A stretch of 15,677 nt of DNA from an uncultured Clostridia bacterium (GTDB lineage Bacteria; Bacillota; Clostridia; RUG12999): NCBI GenBank assembly GCA_949739095.1, contig CATIYX010000196.1, positions 1 to 15,677 of the forward strand, written 5' to 3'. Positions within the stretch are counted from its first letter, which is position 1. Every line of letters begins with the position of its first letter. Positions 9,801-15,675 of this stretch are shown here, in pieces. The position numbers and the translations under genes are program-made. Under the pieces are notes generated by a model, which saw only the letters and a list, made by a program, of their open reading frames with translations, did not search any database and was not told where the DNA came from.

Positions 9801-10880
9801 GAATATGCTACAGACGGAACGCTGGCATATGTGGAACAGGAAAATGGATATTACACTAGAATTATTCTGCGTGGCGGTACCAATGCTGTAAACGAGAAAA
9901 ATGGTCAGAAGTTGATTCGGAGCAAAAATGCACTGCAAGATATCAGTGTGAAATATACTGCAAACAATATTGAAATAAATTCCTCTAAAACCATTCCGAT
10001 GGAGGAACTGCAGCTTTATTCGGGCGGCAGAAAGATTGTGAGCGTAAAACTAAATGGGCAAAGTGTGCAATTTAAACAGGATGGTATGGCAGGCGATATT
10101 TATTTTGCGGAAACAATGCCGTTTGATGGTAATGATGTCGAAGAACCGAGTATAACACCAACACCGACCCCAACGCCTACACCGAGCAATCCGCCTCGTG
10201 TGACGCCGAATAGTAGCGGTTCCGCCAGCGCTGGTGGAGGTGGTTCAGTGAAAAATGGCGGCGGATTGGTACAGGTGGTTGAAGCAGGTGCCGACCCCAC
10301 ACCAGGAGCAGCGGTAACTCCGAAACCGGTGGATTTCTATGAACAACAACTCAGTGGTCACTGGGCGAAAGAGGAAATCGGTGCAATGCTGGAAGAAGGT
10401 ATTATTCAGGGAAGCGGCGCGGGAGATTTGGAATTGCAGAGTCAAACAACACGGGCTGAATTTGTGACGATGCTGGTGCGTGCGTTAGGTATGGAGATAC
10501 AAAAATATGACGGCGAATTTGCAGATGTGTCGGCAGAAGATTGGTATGCAGATTATATGGCGACAGCCAAAAAGGAAGGCGTTTTGGAAGGCGATGGCGT
10601 GGGTGCGAATCCAAATGGACTAATCACGCGAGAAGAAATGGCGAAAATTTTGGTGGAAACCTATGAGAAAGAACATGGAGAAATTGTCGCACCGCCGGAT
10701 GTCGGAGCATGGTTACAAGACTCGGCAGCAAGCAGCGATTGGGCGAAAATCTATATTCAAAAAGCGATTAGTGCAGGACTGATGAACGGCGTGGGTGATG
10801 GCATATTTGCACCGCGGGAAAATGCCCTGCGGGAACAAGCAATTGTTGTTATCTATCGTATGAAAATAGAGAAAAAATGA
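6807..10880 (+). CDS. SLH-anchored heparinase II/III-like polysaccharide lyase
   Basis: 1357 residues. ATG 6807 follows AGGAGGG (6793-6799), which lies inside the preceding gene. A signal peptide covers residues 1-25 (cleavage near VWA). A helical N-terminal segment (about 140-180) is followed by a DNRLRE/CBM96-like beta module (about 271-388; ARLYLYGH and ATWNENTVTW), an alpha/alpha-toroid (about 408-688) and the heparinase II/III C-terminal beta domain (about 690-1110). Family-typical active-site motifs are visible: NWGSYETGG with N511, DGSCAECSVEYT with Y580, SHGHHDD with H709/H711/H712, then LVDP and AHNTVEI with H751. A Thr-Pro and Gly-rich linker (1112-1175) leads to three SLH repeats (1175-1354). 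The family cleaves uronate-containing polysaccharides by beta-elimination using Tyr and His, so this enzyme should act extracellularly on an acidic glycan. The substrate cannot be read from sequence. The overlap with the binding-protein gene suggests coupled production. Confidence 0.88.
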   Translation: MKSKKLISLILSAVMVVSCLPVWAEGGLPQQSEGAIESQVSSEAREQVMKLLEELVPQQNAAPMTEQKAPDAEIDMELAVQEAVRVSEGALKPANGGYWHESMEQYQEFDYSDPHWVSDKNFFGEWDGTTWVKRPKIDYSYGDSKLLAGAEEAVKDGDYELAKEFVFEYYKNKFQNQPRVLQESADRRVELQSVLQFDNMFFNQATGFMPQDIVSVPNEDDWVSANVIEIAQTAASGVNKEQCFIAVALKKDGYEAVFNSNDAEDENLRPYVEAVVNGVKKTFYPTQDVMISAGSNNKKNYAGEKTISVREAAIGEAQPVNSDTKRMYINIDFTGLVAGDDITEARLYLYGHNTKPEGNKDVVLFYTNAATWNENTVTWSALEHLIFSFDGESGPKWEQPDGAGYRFQEEMNRFEKYAQAMRMRYRYTKNEVYAYHGLRTWLDYYRKKGNIEGYHVNLDLGVRAKELPIDLAYYADSEFMTKEVFTPMLKFAWQMGGELVRLWNEKSLTSNWGSYETGGLSNLAINFAELYDASAPLQEGATPEVGGRGGWLEVAGYRYVAMAGETTYEDGSCAECSVEYTVEIIEKAMDMKKLADEAGWTDFQLPSALGELLVGLAHYVLNATGPNFVDFQQGNAASYQTSFIPRLRLLNESVSDPFLRWAVSSGTDGKAPEYTSILYPVGVKAILRSGWSSDDTYIQTNADGGVNSHGHHDDMALNMFAYGQYLLVDPKYMNYDQDNPYRAWLNSNRAHNTVEINDVSAKANTWNFSNEVTGPSGETLRFPKQNSGVRGSIIDSELNNGYDYLYLNSPNYMDLSIGNVKYADVDYDRSILFIRPGYTIVTDYLKPQSEQETKVNKYSQGWHFLPDANPSIDEETGIVRTNFAGGANIQVVPVQQNDVMEKNLLDGWYSYGTGNVTSAKYASYVKNQTGDTTFSTLLLPERAGQKLASTTKNIELDIPQSAANAFSLTFKDDTTNTETKGTYYILLDNEQKKQREVGEYATDGTLAYVEQENGYYTRIILRGGTNAVNEKNGQKLIRSKNALQDISVKYTANNIEINSSKTIPMEELQLYSGGRKIVSVKLNGQSVQFKQDGMAGDIYFAETMPFDGNDVEEPSITPTPTPTPTPSNPPRVTPNSSGSASAGGGGSVKNGGGLVQVVEAGADPTPGAAVTPKPVDFYEQQLSGHWAKEEIGAMLEEGIIQGSGAGDLELQSQTTRAEFVTMLVRALGMEIQKYDGEFADVSAEDWYADYMATAKKEGVLEGDGVGANPNGLITREEMAKILVETYEKEHGEIVAPPDVGAWLQDSAASSDWAKIYIQKAISAGLMNGVGDGIFAPRENALREQAIVVIYRMKIEKK
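10155..10184 (+). repeat. Thr-Pro repeat linker in the lyase gene
   Basis: Five in-frame ACN-CCN units encode Thr-Pro repeated five times (residues 1117-1126). They open a low-complexity linker that separates the catalytic part from the SLH anchor. Such linkers are flexible spacers, often glycosylated in surface enzymes. Glycosylation here is inference. Confidence 0.85.
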
Positions 10881-10889
10881 AGTATACAA

Positions 10890-10922
10890 ACAGGCAGGGA
10901 TAGATTCCCTGTCTGTTTTTTT
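10890..10922 (+). terminator. Intrinsic terminator of the surface-protein operon
   Basis: The stem pairs ACAGGCAGGGA (10890-10900) with TCCCTGTCTGT (10906-... 10915), with one G-U pair and a 5-base loop, and runs into a long T tract to about 10922. It lies 10 bases after the lyase stop codon and should end the three-gene transcript. Confidence 0.92.
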
Positions 10923-10977
10923 GTAGAGGAGACTGTTTGGAGAAATGAACAATATGAAAATTGCTATATAAAAAATG

Positions 10978-11006
10978 TTGACTTTTTAGCACTTGTTGTA
11001 TATAAT
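10978..11006 (+). promoter_or_regulatory. Sigma-A promoter of glmS
   Basis: TTGACT (10978-10983) and a perfect TATAAT (11001-11006) are separated by exactly 17 bases. Transcription should begin at about 11012-11014, giving a 5' leader of about 480 bases ahead of glmS. The position directly after the terminator at 10890-10922 shows that glmS is transcribed separately from the surface-protein genes. Confidence 0.85.
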
Positions 11007-11069
11007 GGAATATCATTGGTTTTTCAAGCTGAAACATATATACTAAAAAAACAATGATATAATTGAATC

Positions 11070-11136
11070 ATGCCAGGAACATGGGTTTTGTCAAAAGAAT
11101 GAGATTCTTTTGACAGGAGGAAAAACGGTTCGGCAT
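11070..11136 (+). ncRNA. Unassigned structured leader segment upstream of the glmS ribozyme
   Basis: A perfect 11-bp hairpin (GTCAAAAGAAT at 11090-11100, loop GAG, ATTCTTTTGAC at 11104-11114) sits inside an outer stem. In the outer stem, ATGCC (11070-11074) and GAAC (11077-11080) pair with GTTC (11128-11131) and GGCAT (11132-11136), with a two-base bulge. The unpaired strand between them carries AGGAGG (11115-11120). No T-run follows, so it is not a plain terminator. I do not recognise it as a known riboswitch. It would lie on the 5' fragment released when the ribozyme cleaves. Confidence 0.5.
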
Positions 11137-11188
11137 CCTATGTGGACGGCATTTAGTTAGAAAGGAGGAGCAGGCAAACGTATTCAAA

Positions 11189-11330
11189 AGCGCCAGAACT
11201 CATGTATGGACGCATGAGTTGACGAGGATGGGGAGTATCGAATCTTCGGCGGGTGCCCCACGGTATCGCACTACCGTTAACGGTTGATAAAAGCACAAAG
11301 TGATTTGTGTCACAACATCAATCTGGTGTT
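11189..11330 (+). ncRNA. glmS ribozyme: glmS ribozyme (GlcN6P-activated self-cleaving riboswitch)
   Basis: The element cleaves its own mRNA when glucosamine-6-phosphate binds as cofactor, which lowers GlmS synthesis when product is ample. The cleavage site is A11189/G11190, just before GCGCC. P1 pairs AACTCATG (11197-11204) with CATGAGTT (11213-11220). The conserved core follows (GACGAGGATGGGGAGTATCG, then TTCGGCGGGTGCCCCACGG). P3 is the CGGTA/TACCG hairpin. P4 pairs GGTTGAT (11282-11288) with ATCAATC (11317-11323), and P4.1 pairs CACAAA (11294-11299) with TTTGTG (11304-11309). The primary sequence and helix order match the established family, and glmS lies directly downstream. The 3' boundary is approximate. 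Confidence 0.97.
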
Positions 11331-11353
11331 AAAACCGAATCGTTACGTAAATC

Positions 11354-11463
11354 AGGCTGCGGAATACAGAGGGGGTTGAAACCTCTGAAATGGGACGGCT
11401 TTTTTGTTATGCCCATTTATCAGGTGGCCTTATCTTGTTACGCTCTTTTATAGAAAAGAAGCG
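11354..11463 (+). promoter_or_regulatory. Post-ribozyme leader hairpins, possible attenuator
   Basis: CAGAGG (11367-11372) pairs with CCTCTG (11382-11387). A weaker closing stem, AGGCTG (11354-11359) with CGGCTT (11396-11401), would place four T directly after it, within the six-T run 11400-11405. That gives a poor terminator shape. An alternative stem AAATGGG (11388-11394) with CCCATTT (11412-11418) would hold the T-run in its loop. A further bulged hairpin at 11441-11463 ends about 14 bases before the glmS ribosome-binding site. A regulatory role is inference. Confidence 0.35.
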
Positions 11464-11493
11464 GAAAACGTAATCGGAAAGGAAGAATGAAAT

Positions 11494-13308
11494 ATGTGCG
11501 GAATTGTAGGATATATTGGGCAGAGAGAGGCAAAAGAACTATTGTTGAACGGGCTGAAAAAGCTGGAATACCGTGGATACGATTCAGCGGGAATTGCTGT
11601 GGTGCAACACGATGCACTACAAGTGAAACGCGCAGTTGGGCGGCTGGAGAACCTATGCGCCGCAACCAGCGGTGGGGAACTGCAAGGAAATGCGGGAATC
11701 GGACATACGCGTTGGGCGACACACGGCGCACCGTCGATAGCGAATTCCCATCCGCATTGTAACGAAGCAGAAACCATTTCGGTTGTGCATAACGGTATTA
11801 TTGAAAATCATGAGGAACTCAAATCATTTTTGATAGAAAAAGGATATCAGTTCCGATCTGAGACAGATACGGAAGTGATACCGCATTTGATAGATTTCTT
11901 TTATCAAGGGGATTTGCTGGAGGCAGTGCAAAAAGCGGCGCAGCAGCTTCATGGAAGTTATGCGATTTGTGTCATGCATGTGGAGCACCCGGAACAAATT
12001 GTTGCAGCGCGTAAAGATAGTCCGTTGATTGTAGGGCTGGGACAAGACGAAAATTTTGTGGCGTCTGATATTCCGGCAGTGCTGAAAGAAACGCGGGACA
12101 TCTATTTGCTGGAGGATGGTGAGTTTGCGGTTGTTGCGGCAAATTCTGTCACTTTGTATGATAAGGAGAAAAAGCAGGTGCAGCGCAGTGTTTACCATGT
12201 CATGTTTGATGAAAACGCGGCTGAAAAAGATGGTTATGACCATTTCATGTTAAAAGAAATTTTTGAACAACCGCAAGCAATCCGTGAAACGATGCGCGGG
12301 TGCATTACGCCGGGACAACCGGTGGTGTTTGATGGCGTGAATTATCGGGATATTGCACACATTCGGGAGATTTTTATTGTTGCCTGCGGCACGGCATACC
12401 ATGCGGGACTAGTAGGGAAAAACGTCATTGAACGGATGACGAATATTTCGGTAGATGTAGATATTGCTTCGGAATTCCGTTACCGTCATCCAATTATTGA
12501 TAAAGACACCTTGTTGGTAGTGATTAGCCAATCGGGTGAAACGGCGGACACTTTGGCAGCGCTTCGGCTGGCGCAGAGGCGTGGCTGCCGTGTGCTAGCA
12601 GTGACAAACGTGGTGGGAAGCACGATTGCGCGGGAAGCGGATCATGTGTTTTATACCCACGCCGGACCGGAAATTGCTGTGGCATCTACCAAAGCCTATA
12701 CAACGCAGCTTATTGCGCTCTACGGCTTAGCATTATTTTTGGCAGAGCATAAAGGGACACTTTCGACAGCAGAATGTGAGACAGTGAAACAGGAAATGCT
12801 GCAACTGCCGGAGCTGACGGCGCAGGTGCTGGAATCGGCGGAATCGCTGCATACGCTGGCGAATAAATTTTTGCAGGAAAATGATATCTTCTATCTTGGA
12901 AGAGGACTGGACCATGCAGTTGCCATGGAAGGTTCACTAAAATTAAAAGAAATATCTTATATTCATTCGGAATCCTATGCCGGTGGAGAACTGAAACATG
13001 GTCCTATTGCATTAATTGAAGAAGGCACGGTTGTGATTGCAGTTAGTACCAATGAACGGTTGCGCGGCAAAATGGAAAGCAACGTTAAGGAAGTTGTGAC
13101 CAGAGGAGCATATGTTTTGGGGATTTTAACAGAAGGATTTTCGGCAAGTGTTTTTGACGATGTGTTTTATCTTCCTAAAGTGAATCCTTTGTTTGCACCG
13201 GCGTTGGCAATTCTTCCGTTGCAATTGCTCAGCTATTATATTGCTGTAGGCAAAGGTTGTGATGTTGATAAACCGCGGAACCTGGCAAAATCAGTTACGG
13301 TGGAATAG
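11494..13308 (+). CDS. glmS: Glutamine--fructose-6-phosphate aminotransferase (isomerizing)
   Basis: 604 residues, the usual length for bacterial GlmS. It makes glucosamine-6-phosphate from fructose-6-phosphate and glutamine, the first committed step to UDP-GlcNAc and peptidoglycan, in the cytosol. The ATG has AAAGGAAG 8 bases upstream and gives MCGIVGYIG, so Cys2 becomes the N-terminal nucleophile after Met removal. The glutaminase domain (about 1-225) shows HTRWATHG at about 71. The two SIS isomerase domains show CGTAYHAG at about 298, SQSGETADT at about 345, ASTKAYTTQL, LKLKEISYIHSE at about 482 and the conserved C-terminal DKPRNLAKSVTVE. An in-frame ATG at 11491 is absent and the +1-frame ATG at 11487 is not used. 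It is controlled by the upstream glmS ribozyme and closed by its own terminator. Confidence 0.98.
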   Translation: MCGIVGYIGQREAKELLLNGLKKLEYRGYDSAGIAVVQHDALQVKRAVGRLENLCAATSGGELQGNAGIGHTRWATHGAPSIANSHPHCNEAETISVVHNGIIENHEELKSFLIEKGYQFRSETDTEVIPHLIDFFYQGDLLEAVQKAAQQLHGSYAICVMHVEHPEQIVAARKDSPLIVGLGQDENFVASDIPAVLKETRDIYLLEDGEFAVVAANSVTLYDKEKKQVQRSVYHVMFDENAAEKDGYDHFMLKEIFEQPQAIRETMRGCITPGQPVVFDGVNYRDIAHIREIFIVACGTAYHAGLVGKNVIERMTNISVDVDIASEFRYRHPIIDKDTLLVVISQSGETADTLAALRLAQRRGCRVLAVTNVVGSTIAREADHVFYTHAGPEIAVASTKAYTTQLIALYGLALFLAEHKGTLSTAECETVKQEMLQLPELTAQVLESAESLHTLANKFLQENDIFYLGRGLDHAVAMEGSLKLKEISYIHSESYAGGELKHGPIALIEEGTVVIAVSTNERLRGKMESNVKEVVTRGAYVLGILTEGFSASVFDDVFYLPKVNPLFAPALAILPLQLLSYYIAVGKGCDVDKPRNLAKSVTVE

Positions 13309-13342
13309 AAGGGGATTAATCGTTTTGGATTTGTAGGAATAA

Positions 13343-13393
13343 ACATAAAAAAGAACGGGGTTTTCTGACAGAGAACCCTGTTCTTTTTTTATG
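13343..13393 (+). terminator. Long intrinsic terminator after glmS
   Basis: The core stem pairs 13351-13365 with 13371-13385 (two G-U pairs) around a TGACA loop. Flanking A and T tracts extend it into an almost complete inverted repeat, ACAT...ATGT. Seven T (13384-13390) follow the GC-rich part. The matching A-run on the 5' side means it could also stop transcription arriving from the other strand. Confidence 0.92.
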
Positions 13394-13536
13394 TAGTTGA
13401 AAGTTCGCTTAAAATCAATATGACGAAATGTTTGGAAGCATTGATCTTCATTAGATTTTGGAATTTACCCAAATATGCATGAAAAAATGAACGGGAAACA
13501 TGAAAAATTTGTTGGAGAAATGAAGCGGAAATATCA

Positions 13537-13565
13537 TTGACGACAACATATAAATATGTTATAAT
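13537..13565 (+). promoter_or_regulatory. Sigma-A promoter of the divIB cluster
   Basis: TTGACG (13537-13542) and TATAAT (13560-13565) are spaced by 17 bases, so transcription should begin at about 13572. The 140 bases between this promoter and the glmS terminator hold no gene that I can support. Confidence 0.82.
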
Positions 13566-13590
13566 ATACGCTAGACGCGTATATTATAAC
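13558..13590. promoter_or_regulatory. Perfect 14-bp inverted repeat over the divIB -10 element, candidate operator
   Basis: GTTATAATATACGC (13558-13571) and GCGTATATTATAAC (13577-13590) are perfect reverse complements around TAGAC. The left arm contains the -10 hexamer and the expected start site falls at the centre. The transcript would therefore contain only the right arm, which argues for a DNA-level operator rather than an RNA hairpin. No regulator gene lies in the window. Confidence 0.6.
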
Positions 13591-13625
13591 AGAAAAAGCT
13601 ATTTAGACAGGGTAGGAGAGCGGAT

Positions 13626-14381
13626 ATGAACAACAAAGTAAATGCCGGGTCCTCCCCAAAACACCGGCGAAAGAAAAGGACAAGTATTACTATTTTGAAG
13701 TTCCTTTTCATCATGATGTTACTCGCTGGTGTATTATTATGTCTGCCGGTGTTTCGATTATCCAAGGTTGATATCAACGGTCTGAACAATATCCCGCGGG
13801 AAACTGTTATGAATGCAGTGCAGGATGAAATGGGGAACCACATTTTGCGTGTGGACAAGCAAACGGTGGAGGAACGGATTCGCAAAATCGCCTATGTTGC
13901 GGACGTTGCCGTGCGGACAAAGTTTCCCAATCGCATGGAGATTACGATTAAAGAAACCACAATGGTAGGATATATTAAATTCACAGACGGTTTTATTGGA
14001 ATTGATGGGACAGGAAAGGTTATCACGACAGCACAGGAAAAAAATGAAGCCATACCAGTGGTGGAGGGTGTACGAGTAAAGACTTTTGTCATTGGAGAAA
14101 TCATTGCAGTAGCGGAAGAAGAACGCTTAAAAACAGTGCTCACTTGTTTAAATGCGATACAAATGAATGGATTGACGAGCACCATTGCGAGAGTAGATAC
14201 CACAAATTTACAGGAAATTATGTTGCAAACATCAGGACAGGTGATTGCAAAATGTGGTTCTAAAGACCAGTTGGAATATAAAATTGCCATGTTTTCCAGT
14301 GTATTGCCGCAGATAAACCTACAAGTGCCGGGAACAGTAGATTTGAGAATTGCAGGGCAGGCAATTTATGATATTTCATAA
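13626..14381 (+). CDS. divIB: Cell-division protein DivIB/FtsQ
   Basis: 251 residues, with AGGAG 7 bases before the ATG. A basic cytoplasmic tail of about 20 residues (KHRRKKR) leads into one membrane segment (about 21-43). The extracellular part opens with an FtsQ-type POTRA domain (about 44-112: FRLSKVDINGLNNIPRETV, then PNRMEITIKE) and a beta domain to about 235. DivIB joins DivIC and FtsL in the divisome subcomplex that licenses septal peptidoglycan synthesis at midcell. The family signature is the POTRA spacing and topology, and sequence identity across this family is low. It heads the cluster with the DUF881 and Sbp genes, as in the Bacillus divIB-ylxW-ylxX-sbp order, although murG and murB are not adjacent here. 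Confidence 0.9.
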   Translation: MNNKVNAGSSPKHRRKKRTSITILKFLFIMMLLAGVLLCLPVFRLSKVDINGLNNIPRETVMNAVQDEMGNHILRVDKQTVEERIRKIAYVADVAVRTKFPNRMEITIKETTMVGYIKFTDGFIGIDGTGKVITTAQEKNEAIPVVEGVRVKTFVIGEIIAVAEEERLKTVLTCLNAIQMNGLTSTIARVDTTNLQEIMLQTSGQVIAKCGSKDQLEYKIAMFSSVLPQINLQVPGTVDLRIAGQAIYDIS

Positions 14382-14507
14382 GCAGACAATAAAAAACTGA
14401 TTGAAAACGGAGTCTCAAATAAGAGATAGCAGAAGACGATATGAGATTGAAACGCTTGTACTTATAAAATTTGATAATAACAGATTGAGATAGAGTTGGA
14501 AAGGATT

Positions 14508-15263
14508 ATGCCGAATATGAAAAAAACGGACATCGGCAGACAAGTCGCTTTAACAGCGGTTTGTCTCCTATTGGGATTTGTTGTTTCGCTGCAACTGAAA
14601 AGTGTAACTATCAACTATGCGAGCAGCAATACGGAAGTGAAACGTGCAGAAGAACTGCAAAAGGATTTGTTGAAAGAAAAAACAAAAAATGAAGAGTTAT
14701 ATAGTCAACTCATGCAGATGAAAAATGAAGTGGAGCAATATAGAAAAATATCGGAAGAAAACGGTAATGTTTCACAGGTCCTAATGGAACAGGTGAATAC
14801 GGCAGAGACCTTAGCAGGACTTTCGGCAGTGGAAGGAACCGGTGTGATTGTGACGTTGAAAGACGCCACAGGAGAGCAGACCGCACTGCAAGATACGCAA
14901 AATTCCATCATTCACGAAGGGGATTTGCGAACAATTATCAATGAACTGTTAGCTTCCGGTGCAGAAGTGGTGTCTCTAAACGACGAAAGGTTAGTTTCTA
15001 CAAGTTCCATTCGGTGTGTAGGACCGACGGTGATGGTAAACAATACAAGAATTGCCCCACCTTTTGTTATCAAAGCGATTGGCGATTCCAAAACACTAGA
15101 GGCAGGACTTTTGATTAAAGATGGAATTGTGGAAGTGTTGAAAAGTTACGGCATACCCGTGGATATTCAAATAAGCGATAAAGTAACTGTTCCGGCATAT
15201 AAAGGAGCTGTTACCTTTAAATATGCACAAAAAGTACAGCAGACAGGAAATGGAGGAAATTAA
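14508..15263 (+). CDS. DUF881 membrane protein (YlxW/YlxX type)
   Basis: 251 residues if started at ATG 14508. A start at ATG 14517 (MKKTDIGRQ, 248 residues) is equally possible, since the AAAGGA at 14500-14505 lies close to the first and 11 bases from the second. The longer TTG start at 14496 has no good ribosome-binding site. One membrane segment (about 12-30) is followed by a coiled coil (about 44-90, rich in Glu, Lys and Leu) and a DUF881 domain (about 100-245). The family core is visible as GTGVIVTLKDA, then HEGDLRTIINELLASGAEVVS and STSSIRCVGPT. The molecular role is unknown. The conserved position between divIB and sbp suggests a division or envelope function. It lies 126 bases after divIB, and I see no clear promoter in that gap. 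Confidence 0.88.
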   Translation: MPNMKKTDIGRQVALTAVCLLLGFVVSLQLKSVTINYASSNTEVKRAEELQKDLLKEKTKNEELYSQLMQMKNEVEQYRKISEENGNVSQVLMEQVNTAETLAGLSAVEGTGVIVTLKDATGEQTALQDTQNSIIHEGDLRTIINELLASGAEVVSLNDERLVSTSSIRCVGPTVMVNNTRIAPPFVIKAIGDSKTLEAGLLIKDGIVEVLKSYGIPVDIQISDKVTVPAYKGAVTFKYAQKVQQTGNGGN

Positions 15264-15266
15264 ACG

Positions 15267-15614
15267 ATGTATCCAATCATTGGGCTGGTAATTGGCATTA
15301 TTGCAGGATATACTGTGAATTTCCACATTCCGCCGGAATATTCCAAATATGTTGCGGTTGCTATTTTGGCGGCGCTTGATTCTGTGTTTGGTGCAATGAC
15401 GGCATCTGCACAAAAAAACTTTAGTTTGAAAGTGTTCATAACAGGTTTTTTTGGAAATTCATTATTGGCTGCGGGACTCACATTCCTAGGAAAACGTTTG
15501 GACGTGGATTTGGGGTTGGCAGCAATACTGGTTTTCGGCACAAGGATGTTCAACAATTTTGCGATTATGCGCAGAATCTTGCTGAATAAATTTAAAAAGG
15601 TGGAAAAAATTTAA
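15267..15614 (+). CDS. sbp: Small basic protein Sbp (DUF1290)
   Basis: 115 residues. TGGAGGAAAT at 15250-15259 overlaps the end of the DUF881 gene, and only three bases separate that stop codon from this ATG, so the two are probably translationally coupled. The protein is hydrophobic with about three membrane segments (1-20, 25-45 and 55-95 broadly) and a basic tail (RRILLNKFKK). Family-typical segments are GLVIGIIAGY, YSKYVAVAILAALDSVFGA and FGTRMFNNFA. Sbp precedes ftsA/ftsZ in Bacillus and many Clostridia. Its biochemical role is unknown. Confidence 0.93.
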   Translation: MYPIIGLVIGIIAGYTVNFHIPPEYSKYVAVAILAALDSVFGAMTASAQKNFSLKVFITGFFGNSLLAAGLTFLGKRLDVDLGLAAILVFGTRMFNNFAIMRRILLNKFKKVEKI

Positions 15615-15623
15615 AATTTTGTA

Positions 15624-15652
15624 TTGTATTATCCTTGAAAGTATTGTATAAT
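15624..15652 (+). promoter_or_regulatory. Probable promoter of the next gene (outside the window)
   Basis: TTGTAT (15624-15629) and a perfect TATAAT (15647-15652) are separated by 17 bases. It lies 9 bases after the sbp stop codon. The expected start is near 15659, leaving a very short leader before the ribosome-binding site. Confidence 0.6.
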
Positions 15653-15667
15653 GATAAAATAGAGTAT

Positions 15668-15675
15668 AGGGAGGG
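15668..15675 (+). promoter_or_regulatory. Shine-Dalgarno sequence for a gene starting beyond the window
   Basis: AGGGAGGG sits two bases from the right edge. By analogy with related division clusters, the gene it serves could be ftsZ or ftsA, but no codon of it is visible. Confidence 0.5.

Noticed and set aside
11140..11160. Seven-codon frame (MWTAFS) in the glmS leader
   Set aside because: The AGGAGG upstream is 19 bases away, which is too far, and nothing indicates a leader peptide.
13420..13482. Twenty-codon frame between glmS and divIB
   Set aside because: It has no ribosome-binding site and lies between a terminator and the next promoter, so it is unlikely to be expressed.
14447..14478. 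Possible promoter before the DUF881 gene
   Set aside because: TTGAAA and the nearby TATAAA or GATAAT are spaced by 10 or 20 bases, outside the normal range.
14496..14507. TTG start for the DUF881 gene
   Set aside because: There is no good ribosome-binding site upstream, and two ATG codons follow within 21 bases near AAAGGA.
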